Below, one piece after another: positions 1 to 6,367 of a stretch of 26,512 nucleotides of DNA (position 1 is the first letter of the stretch; every line of letters begins with the position of its first letter). The translations under genes were made by a program, and so were the position numbers. The stretch lies in the IMG/VR virus record IMGVR_UViG_3300033148_002449, positions 1 through 26,512 of that record, one strand, 5' to 3'. The DNA is from a virus. A model generated the notes under the pieces. That model saw nothing but the letters and a program-made list of their open reading frames with translations, had not been told where the DNA came from and made no database searches.

Positions 1-695
1 CCTTTCTCAGCTACCTTTTCAACCCCACCCGACTTGATGGTAAGAAATTTGGTAATTTCCTTAACCACGGCCTCAGTAGAGGGCAGACTGATAGGAGTCA
101 AGGACTTAACAACGACGGGGGTATGCCACGTCCCCTTAGCGTTCTCCGCATAGCGTGCCTTGAGTGTAACAGGAAGGGGGCCGTGAGGCTCTACATCCAG
201 CCCACGCCGCTCGATATCAGCTGCTGTAAGCGGGAGGAAGGGGTAGAGCTTCTTCGCTTCTGGGCGACTCGATTTATTACCGAAGTACACCTCCAGGAAC
301 TGCCCGGTGGTCTTCTCAAAAACCAAAAAGCTAATACCATGCTGACACCCAGAACTGGGTGTAGTTGATCTAGCCTGAATATCCAGAAATGCTGGGGCTT
401 GATTGTCATAAGATACGACAATCGCAGACTTATCGCTCACATCAAGTGCTTTAGGACGCCTAGCCAGGGGGAGAATGTCAATCGAGTCCCCCAGATCGGT
501 AATTGCCTCATCCGCCTCTGGAATGCCCCAATGGCCGGGGATGATTTTACCCGTGTCGATTGCCTTACCCTTAGTAAACAGCTTAACATAGCTGAGAAAA
601 TCCCCGCCTTTAGCGAGTTCCATAAAGGATTCATCGCTTCCAAGCTGAGTTGTGGGCAGTTGATTCAGGTCCAGTGTCGCCAGTTCATTTGACAT
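1..695 (-). CDS. Partial conserved phage protein, possibly replication-associated (3' end outside window)
   Basis: An open leftward frame begins at ATG 695-693 and runs without a stop to the left edge, giving 231 codons. GGGAGA at 703-708 lies 7 nt upstream of the ATG and supports this start. The protein begins MSNELATLDLNQLPTTQLGS and includes GKIIPGHWGIPEADE, PLARRPKALD and YPFLPLTAADIERRGLDVEP. It is soluble in character, with no membrane segment. I recall similar proteins near phage primases as conserved proteins of unknown role, and a DNA-binding role would fit, but no catalytic motif is visible. The frame is also open upstream to ATG 776 inside the inverted repeat, which would add 27 residues. 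That start lacks an obvious ribosome site. It is transcribed divergently from the primase-helicase gene at 853. Confidence 0.85.
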   Translation of the reverse strand, partial: MSNELATLDLNQLPTTQLGSDESFMELAKGGDFLSYVKLFTKGKAIDTGKIIPGHWGIPEADEAITDLGDSIDILPLARRPKALDVSDKSAIVVSYDNQAPAFLDIQARSTTPSSGCQHGISFLVFEKTTGQFLEVYFGNKSSRPEAKKLYPFLPLTAADIERRGLDVEPHGPLPVTLKARYAENAKGTWHTPVVVKSLTPISLPSTEAVVKEITKFLTIKSGGVEKVAEK

Positions 696-734
696 TACGT
701 TGTCTCCCGTTTGAAATAGTGTTGAAAATGTCGC

Positions 735-842
735 ATACAAACAACACAAGGGACGAAAGAGGCCCTGCATAGCCATTTAATTTATAATTTTGTGGATTAA
801 ATGGCTATGCAGGGCCTCTTTCGTCCCTTGTGTTGTTTGTAT
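735..842. repeat. Perfect 47-bp inverted repeat with 14-nt spacer between divergent genes
   Basis: Positions 735-781 and 796-842 are exact reverse complements over 47 bp, separated by an AT-rich spacer (782-795). The spacer includes TATAAT at 783-788, a match to a bacterial -10 box, although no good -35 element is placed for it. The repeat lies between the leftward gene starting at 695 and the rightward gene starting at 853, so both mRNAs could carry the same leader. Possible roles are a replication origin or protein-binding palindrome beside the primase gene, a bidirectional regulatory site, or a small palindromic element. An assembly artefact is also possible. The rest of the 696-852 gap holds only the two ribosome sites. 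Confidence 0.95.
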
Positions 843-852
843 AGGATAAAAT

Positions 853-3444
853 ATGCCCAAAGTATCAGAAGCAATACGAAACTTCCTGGAAGCCCGTAAA
901 ACAGGGGCTAATGCCGACCTTATTGGCCGCTGGCATCCTGGTATGGAGACTCAAATCAACGTAGCGGCTGGCGATGGCGAGCCAGTAGAAGGCAAACGAA
1001 GCACCTATACAGACGGTGTGAATGAGTGGTGGAACATCCGCTGCCCTAAGAACGCCGACAGTGAGCCTGAGTGGAATGACTACAATCTTCGTTGGCCGCT
1101 GGATTTGCACGCTGATGGAATTGGTATGACCGGGTGGAATTGGCAATCAAAACAATCTTGCTGGGTTGGTTTTGATATCGACTCCCTATTATCTCACGCC
1201 AAGGGGATCGGAATCAGCGACGGTGAATTAAAAAAAGTCAAAGAAAAAGCTATTTCATTACCGTATATCGAAGTGAGACACAGCACCGGCGGGGCTGGCC
1301 TCCATTTATATTGTTACTTGGATAATATCCCCACACAAAACCACACAGAACACGCCGCACTAGCCCGTTGCATCTTGGGTTTAATGAGCAAAGAAGCGGG
1401 ATTTGATTTTTCTAGTCGAATTGACTGCTGCGGTAGCAATATGTGGATTTGGCATAGAAAACTGGCGAACGACGGCCTGAAAATCATTAAGACCGCATCT
1501 AAGCAACTCACTGTCAGTGATTTGCCAAGCAACTGGAAAGATCACATTGAAGTTGTTACTCGTCGCCGCGCTAAGGTGCAAATTTCAATTGCCGACGAAG
1601 ATAAAGACCCATTTGAAGATTTAGCTAGTAGCCGACATTTAACCCCGCTGGATGACACTCATAAAGCTATCATTGATGAATTGGCTCGCTCAGGATACTC
1701 AACTGTTTGGGTTTCAGATTATCACCTGCTTCAAACTCACACAAAAGCCTTAGAAGAACTATCTAAGAAGTTAAAGATCAAGGGTTTTTTCAAAACAACC
1801 TCTAATGGAAAAGACCCCGCCACTTGTAATTGCTTTTGTTTCCCGCTTCATGATGGTGGGTGGCGAGTTTACCGATTCTCCCCAGGTGTTTCAGAAGATG
1901 AGACTTGGGAGCAAGATGGCAGCTGGACTAACTGCTACTTTAATTGTGTCCCTAATCTAAGCCTCGCTTCCAAAGCGTTTGGGGGCGTCGAAGCGCCAAA
2001 CAACGGTGGTTTTGTCTTCTCCGATGCGAGTAAAGCTACCAAGACATTAGAAATGCTGGGGCAGTCAATAAATATCCCAGAAGAATTAAAGGGGCGCGGT
2101 GTTCGTCTTAGAGCGCAAAAAGATGGCCGAATTGTTGTCACAATCAAAAGAAATAAAGATGAGGAAGTACCCGGTTGGCTCGGTGAAAAAAATAAACTCA
2201 CACGGGTCTTGAATGTTAAGATTGCAAGCAAACCACAAGCCGATCCCGAATACGACAAACTCATTAGAGCATTAGTTTCTCCCGATAAGGAACGTGCAGG
2301 ATGGTCAGGCAAGACTGATGACGGTTGGATTGGTCAATCAAAGGACGACATAAAAAGCTCTCTTTTATATCACGGTAAAGCAAAACCTGAAATTGATTTA
2401 ATTGTTGGTGCTGCTTGTGTCAAACCGTGGAAGCTAGTTAGTTTGCCGTTTCAACCGGAGTACCCAGGTGGAAGATTGTGGAATAAAAATGCAGTCCAAT
2501 ACTTACACCCTCCCGCTGAAACTAATGGGCCACACCCACACTGGGACATGATTCTAAACCATTGCTTTGAAGATTTAACAGGTGCGCTTCAAGAACTACC
2601 CTGGGCGCAGCAGGCTAATATAAAGACAGGGGCGGATTACGGACTAACATGGATGGCATGTCTCCTCCGTGAACCCCTACGACCCCTGCCATATTTGTTT
2701 CTTTTTGGCGACGAGAATTGTGGTAAGTCAATTTTCTTTGAGTCATTTACATATCTAATATCGGAAAGAGGAGTTGTATCAGCTAATCAAGCTCTAAGTA
2801 ATCAAAGTGGTTTTAATGGCGAACTCGCAGGAGCCGTCTTAGCCTATATTGAAGAAATTGATATTTCAAAGACTCGCGGAGCACTCGCTAAGATTAAGGA
2901 GTGGGTTTTATGCCCGAGGCTTCCCATTCGACAAATGAGAACAGACACATATTCACTGCCCAATACCTTGCATTTTGTTCAAACTGCCAATGATGCAACA
3001 TACTGTCCAATTATGCCGGGCGACACACGAATCACAATGGTTCACGTGCCGCCACTTTTAGATGAAAATGAAGTAGCTCGCCATTTGATGGAAGAGTATC
3101 TTATCAAAGAGGCTCCCTACTTTATGCGAACTATTTTTAATTTGACTCTTCCATCTATGACAGGGCGTTTAAGACTACCCATAGTTGAGACTGCTAGTAA
3201 AGTACGTGTTCAAGCAATGAGACGTAATCCAGTTGAACAATTTACTGCTGAAAGCTACCATATTGTTGCTGGTGAGCAGGTTTTATTCAAAGATTTCTAT
3301 GCCGAATTTATAGAGTGGCTATCAGTAGACGATAGAGGGGCTTGGAGTAAGCAAAGAACAGCAAGCGCTCTTCCAGCCAGTTGCCCAATAGAAACGGGCC
3401 GCGCCAATCAAAGATTTATTAACAACCTAGCGAGCGTAAAATGA
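853..3444 (+). CDS. Primase-polymerase fused to superfamily 3 (D5-like) helicase
   Basis: An 863-residue replication protein likely to prime and unwind phage DNA. The N-terminal part has archaeo-eukaryotic primase-like motifs: acidic pair FDID at residues 107-110, a motif II-like histidine in STGGAGLHLY (H151), and SRID (D191). The C-terminal part is an ATPase: Walker A GDENCGKS at 619-626, Walker B-like AVLAYIEEID at 661-670, a polar sensor TAND at 711-714, and an arginine-finger-like GDTR at 723-726. This motif set and order fits the D5/SF3 primase-helicases of phages and large DNA viruses. AGGA at 843-846 lies 6 nt before ATG 853. It is the first gene of the rightward operon, and its stop overlaps the next start by 4 nt (ATGA). 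The ATPase call is firmer than the primase call, because motif assignment in AEP proteins is difficult by eye. Confidence 0.88.
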   Translation: MPKVSEAIRNFLEARKTGANADLIGRWHPGMETQINVAAGDGEPVEGKRSTYTDGVNEWWNIRCPKNADSEPEWNDYNLRWPLDLHADGIGMTGWNWQSKQSCWVGFDIDSLLSHAKGIGISDGELKKVKEKAISLPYIEVRHSTGGAGLHLYCYLDNIPTQNHTEHAALARCILGLMSKEAGFDFSSRIDCCGSNMWIWHRKLANDGLKIIKTASKQLTVSDLPSNWKDHIEVVTRRRAKVQISIADEDKDPFEDLASSRHLTPLDDTHKAIIDELARSGYSTVWVSDYHLLQTHTKALEELSKKLKIKGFFKTTSNGKDPATCNCFCFPLHDGGWRVYRFSPGVSEDETWEQDGSWTNCYFNCVPNLSLASKAFGGVEAPNNGGFVFSDASKATKTLEMLGQSINIPEELKGRGVRLRAQKDGRIVVTIKRNKDEEVPGWLGEKNKLTRVLNVKIASKPQADPEYDKLIRALVSPDKERAGWSGKTDDGWIGQSKDDIKSSLLYHGKAKPEIDLIVGAACVKPWKLVSLPFQPEYPGGRLWNKNAVQYLHPPAETNGPHPHWDMILNHCFEDLTGALQELPWAQQANIKTGADYGLTWMACLLREPLRPLPYLFLFGDENCGKSIFFESFTYLISERGVVSANQALSNQSGFNGELAGAVLAYIEEIDISKTRGALAKIKEWVLCPRLPIRQMRTDTYSLPNTLHFVQTANDATYCPIMPGDTRITMVHVPPLLDENEVARHLMEEYLIKEAPYFMRTIFNLTLPSMTGRLRLPIVETASKVRVQAMRRNPVEQFTAESYHIVAGEQVLFKDFYAEFIEWLSVDDRGAWSKQRTASALPASCPIETGRANQRFINNLASVK

Positions 3445-3632
3445 TGGAACGACCAATTTCACAAAATGATCTTCGAGCAATTGCCGACCACCTAGAAGGT
3501 GAAACTGAACTGTCAATTGCAGTCAGTGAGATGGGCTTTGATCCAGCAGAATATCCGCACATGCAAAGGTGGCTGCAAGAAATTGGTCTATTAACCCACA
3601 ATGGCACTTGGTATAAGAAGGTTGATAAATGA
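3441..3632 (+). CDS. Small hypothetical protein, possibly a winged-helix-like fold
   Basis: A 63-residue protein beginning MMERPISQNDLRAIADHLEG. Its start overlaps the primase-helicase stop (ATGATG across 3441-3446), so translation is probably coupled. The second Met is an equally possible start. The sequence suggests two or three short helices followed by a beta turn ending in THNGTWYKKVDK, a layout that could suit a small winged-helix DNA-binding domain. There is no diagnostic motif. Position within the replication operon suggests an accessory to primase-helicase action, but that is inference. I do not recognise the family. Confidence 0.75.
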   Translation: MMERPISQNDLRAIADHLEGETELSIAVSEMGFDPAEYPHMQRWLQEIGLLTHNGTWYKKVDK

Positions 3633-4000
3633 AAACTATCAAAGATAGCGGAACTAGAACAGAATTTTCAACCGGCGCAGTACGAGACGCTCAAGAAGGC
3701 AAGGGCCGCATGGACCTCTTACCTGTGCGGGCAATAATTGAGGTTGCAAAAATAATGGAGTTAGGGGCAGAAAAATATGAGGCGCGTAACTGGGAGCAAG
3801 GTATCCCGGTACATCGCTTTATGGACAGTGGGTTGCGACACAGCTTTAAGCATCTTCGCGGAGACACAGATGAGCCTCATTTAGCTATGGCTTGCTGGAA
3901 CCTTTTATGCTGCCTAGATACTCAAATGCGAATCGAAGAGGGATTGTTGCCAAAAGAACTTAACGATTTACCGGGGCCTAATGAAACATCTATTCAATAA
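3629..4000 (+). CDS. dATP/dGTP diphosphohydrolase-like (MazG-type) protein
   Basis: A 123-residue protein matching the phage family I know as the dATP/dGTP diphosphohydrolase N-terminal domain (formerly DUF5664), an all-helical MazG-type nucleotide pyrophosphohydrolase fold. Visible family features are ELGAEKYEARNWEQG (residues 44-58), the RHSFKHLRGD segment with D81-E82 (70-82), and HLAMACWNLLCCLD (84-97). Acidic and histidine residues in these helices normally bind Mg2+ and nucleotide. Members hydrolyse dNTPs to dNMPs and include MazZ of 2-aminoadenine phages. The start overlaps the preceding stop by 4 nt and the end overlaps the next start by 20 nt. A dNTP-pool role in replication is inferred. 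No PurZ or base-modifying gene is visible in this window. Confidence 0.8.
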   Translation: MKTIKDSGTRTEFSTGAVRDAQEGKGRMDLLPVRAIIEVAKIMELGAEKYEARNWEQGIPVHRFMDSGLRHSFKHLRGDTDEPHLAMACWNLLCCLDTQMRIEEGLLPKELNDLPGPNETSIQ

Positions 4001-4553
4001 CATAATCGCCTCTGTCGATGTTGAAACAAGCGGGACCGTTGCCGGTTTCCATGAAATCATTCAAATTGCTATTGTGCCACTTGAGAGATTGCAGCCTGCT
4101 GGCGCGCCTTTCTATACCAACATCCGACCAAAATACCCTGAGCGGCGGGACCAAAATTCTCTCGACATCAACGGATTAAGCATTGAAGAATTGATGAATG
4201 CCCCTAGTAAAGAACGGGCGATTGATCTCTTTTCCGAATGGTTTGAAGAACTAAACCTGCCTTGCGGTGGTAAAATTATTGTGTTAGCTCACAACTCGTT
4301 TTTTGAACATGGCTTCTTACGGGCGTGGCTAGGACAAGAAGGATTAGATAATTTCTTTCACTATCTTTACCGCGATGCAATGACCTGCGCTTTAGCGATT
4401 AAAGATAAGATGGCATTAGTCGGTGAGTCGCCATTTGAAAGTGTCTCCCTTACTAATCTTTGTAAGGTCTACGGGATTACGAATGAAAAACCACACGACG
4501 CCTTAGCTGACGCTTTAGCCGAAGCTGAGCTTTACAAGGCACTACTGGGATGA
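3981..4553 (+). CDS. DnaQ-like DEDDh 3'-5' exonuclease
   Basis: A 190-residue protein with the three exonuclease motifs. Exo I is SVDVETSG with D13 and E15. Exo II-like is VLAHNSFFEHGFL (residues 101-113). Exo III is PHDALADA with H172 and D177. The family degrades DNA or RNA ends 3' to 5' using two metal ions and often proofreads or processes replication intermediates. The acidic residue expected in motif II is Asp (HNxxFDxxFL); here it is Glu109. The protein is close to the size of an isolated exonuclease domain. It overlaps the upstream nucleotidase-like gene by 20 nt and the downstream gene by 4 nt. A role as a free-standing exonuclease in phage replication or recombination is inferred. 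Confidence 0.9.
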   Translation: MKHLFNNIIASVDVETSGTVAGFHEIIQIAIVPLERLQPAGAPFYTNIRPKYPERRDQNSLDINGLSIEELMNAPSKERAIDLFSEWFEELNLPCGGKIIVLAHNSFFEHGFLRAWLGQEGLDNFFHYLYRDAMTCALAIKDKMALVGESPFESVSLTNLCKVYGITNEKPHDALADALAEAELYKALLG

Positions 4554-5668
4554 GTAATCCAAACGATCCAAATCGACCAGACATAACATTCTGGAAACCA
4601 TTAAGACCAAACTTAGACCCGCCTCTTTGGTGTGACGGTGGAGCTTTTCAATACCCAGTAGATCGTGAGCCAACAGCGGCTGAATATACAAATCTCCCTT
4701 TCACACTTGAAGCCTACACACAAATCGTAGTAACACATAGAACAATTGTACCAGAGACTTCTATCCCAGAACCCGAAGAGCCTAAAGTTTGGAAAAAACA
4801 AGACGTTATTGATCTAAAAACCGCTATCGAAACAGATCAATATGAAATGGAGTGGGAGATTGCAAAAGCTGACGCAAGACTCTGGCACGAAGATGAAGTC
4901 AATGATTTACGACGTGCCTCAGCGTATCCAAATACCACTGAAGACCAAGATGATGTTTACGATAAAGCGCCATTCGCTTTTAACCATTGCTTTGGAAGAG
5001 CAACAAAGGGGTTACGATGGCTAAAAGAATCGGAAGAGGGCGAGGGGTCAGCCAGTGATTGGCAATCTTTTGTAGGACAAAAACTTGCTGAACCCAGTCA
5101 AACACACCGTTTTTGGTTTTGGACTCGTTATTTCGATACAGGTGATTGGAGCGGGGGTACTGTAGGTCCAATTGGGGTGGACGGAACTATCCTAGAGCCA
5201 TTTGGTGGCACCATAGGGTACGAAGATGAGTGGACAGGCGCGCCACAAACTGGAACCCAAAGCGACGGTTACTGGCATTTAATTCAACTTGTTCAAGATA
5301 TCGAACCCACTATTGAACAACTAACAACTGCAAAGCACCCGATTAAAGGTATGTTTTACGAAGAAGCATACGAAGATCGTAGCTGGGGTAGCTGTAGTGC
5401 GACATGCACGGATGATGGGTACTGGACTTATAGCTACACCTTTTACTATAAAAATGGCTGTAGTGGTCACATAGATGTTAATTCTGGTTCAGGTAGCGGT
5501 TATACCCCTATTGGCGGCATACCATTCCCTCCTTACTGCCACTGCCCTGGCAGTGAGTCGCCTACCTCGTACAATGATACCATACCCCAGGCTGCATGGG
5601 AGTGGAATATTGAATGGGGTGCGACTTTTTTTCATACTTGGGAATATTATATTGATGCAACAATTTAA
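4550..5668 (+). CDS. Trp/Tyr/Cys-rich protein of unknown function
   Basis: A 372-residue protein I do not recognise. It is very rich in Trp, Tyr and acidic residues. A Pro/Glu segment (PEEPKVWKKQ) leads into a predicted helical stretch at about residues 80-130. A Trp-rich stretch (THRFWFWTRYFDTGDW) follows at about 185-200. The C-terminal third has a cysteine cluster beginning SWGSCSATCTDDGYW, later PPYCHCPGSES, and it ends WEYYIDATI. The WGSCSATC stretch resembles the start of a thrombospondin type 1 repeat, but the later conserved Arg/Cys pattern is not obvious. There is no signal peptide. Its composition looks more like a particle-associated protein than a replication enzyme, yet it sits in the replication operon, starting 4 nt inside the exonuclease gene. 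It could be a late or virion gene placed after early genes. Confidence 0.85.
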   Translation: MSNPNDPNRPDITFWKPLRPNLDPPLWCDGGAFQYPVDREPTAAEYTNLPFTLEAYTQIVVTHRTIVPETSIPEPEEPKVWKKQDVIDLKTAIETDQYEMEWEIAKADARLWHEDEVNDLRRASAYPNTTEDQDDVYDKAPFAFNHCFGRATKGLRWLKESEEGEGSASDWQSFVGQKLAEPSQTHRFWFWTRYFDTGDWSGGTVGPIGVDGTILEPFGGTIGYEDEWTGAPQTGTQSDGYWHLIQLVQDIEPTIEQLTTAKHPIKGMFYEEAYEDRSWGSCSATCTDDGYWTYSYTFYYKNGCSGHIDVNSGSGSGYTPIGGIPFPPYCHCPGSESPTSYNDTIPQAAWEWNIEWGATFFHTWEYYIDATI

Positions 5669-6056
5669 AGGCTTAAAATTAACGCATATTACAATCCCAA
5701 AAGGAATGCCTCAAAAAGATATACCGGCTTATGTAAAAGCCAAACTTCCCTTGAGATTTCAAGGCACAGATATTAAAGAACTATTAGCTAACCCCGAGCT
5801 AAAAATTACTGTAGAATCCCCCCCACTAAAACAGAAAATAGTGACCTACGCGAGCGCCTTAAAAGAATGGGTTGCAGCAGGTAGCCCGACTCGCTCTAGT
5901 ATAGAAATCAAGCAAATCTTAAAGATTTGTCAAGCCTGCTCTGCTTACAACAAAGGTGTTTGCAACAGTTGTGGCTGCCGTGTTACTAATTCTGAGTGGG
6001 GCATCCTAAACAAAATTCGTATGAAAACCCAGCACTGTCCGAGGAAAAAATGGTGA
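5655..6056 (+). CDS. Zinc-ribbon-like cysteine-cluster protein
   Basis: A 133-residue protein starting MQQFKGLKLTHITIPKG. I chose ATG 5655 rather than an upstream in-frame start because conserved-looking sequence begins here, a GGGA lies about 12 nt upstream, and the overlap with the previous gene is then only 14 nt. The C-terminal part contains C92xxC95, C103xxC106xC108 and C128 in CPRKKW, a pattern that could bind one zinc ion. I have seen a similar Cys cluster ending in CPxxKW in environmental phage proteins, sometimes beside glycosyltransferases, but have no firm function for it. The N-terminal half is a small alpha/beta region without a recognised motif. It is translationally linked to both neighbours. 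Confidence 0.8.
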   Translation: MQQFKGLKLTHITIPKGMPQKDIPAYVKAKLPLRFQGTDIKELLANPELKITVESPPLKQKIVTYASALKEWVAAGSPTRSSIEIKQILKICQACSAYNKGVCNSCGCRVTNSEWGILNKIRMKTQHCPRKKW

Positions 6057-6367
6057 CACACATTGTCTATGCTGTCGATGGCTCCCTCGCTCGATTACTG
6101 CGAACAGCACTACCTGATGTCACAATACACGATGACTGCTCTATGGAGCTTGATGGACCCATCGAAGGTTGGAGCGGAAAGGGTCTACTGCACTTAGAGT
6201 GGCCAGAGTGCCCCTGTCGAGTATTAAAGATAGACGGCTTATCAATCAGCGCTACCTGCCTACTGCATGATAAGCAACTAACAACCGCTGATTGCAAAAA
6301 CTGCACTAATCCTCTTGTAAGAAAGCCGTCCCCGCCCCAAACTTCTCGCCTTCCTTGTCGTATTTGA
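6050..6367 (+). CDS. Small Cys-containing hypothetical protein, last gene of the rightward operon
   Basis: A 105-residue protein starting MVTHIVYAVDGSLARLLRTA. GAGGAAAAA directly before ATG 6050 supports this start over an upstream one at 5996. It overlaps the zinc-ribbon-like gene by 7 nt. The body carries scattered cysteines (PECPCRV, SATCLLHDK, DCKNCTNPL), hinting at metal binding. The last 62 bp (6306-6367) overlap the 3' end of the convergent tail-hub gene. The C-terminal tail (about 20 residues, Pro/Arg/Ser-rich) is therefore the antisense reading of the hub gene and may not be conserved. No function is recognised. Confidence 0.65.
   Translation: MVTHIVYAVDGSLARLLRTALPDVTIHDDCSMELDGPIEGWSGKGLLHLEWPECPCRVLKIDGLSISATCLLHDKQLTTADCKNCTNPLVRKPSPPQTSRLPCRI

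Noticed and set aside
399-692. Rightward 97-residue open frame
   Set aside because: It is antisense to the well-supported leftward gene starting at 695, has no ribosome site, and shows no recognisable protein character.
735-842. Inverted repeat as a simple intrinsic terminator
   Set aside because: It lies between two divergent gene starts, not after a gene end. The 47-bp stem is far longer than terminators, and it has no T-tract in the required place.
5380-5430. Thrombospondin type 1 repeat in the 372-residue protein
   Set aside because: Only the opening WGSCSATC matches. The following conserved Arg and Cys positions are not seen, so I did not call the domain.
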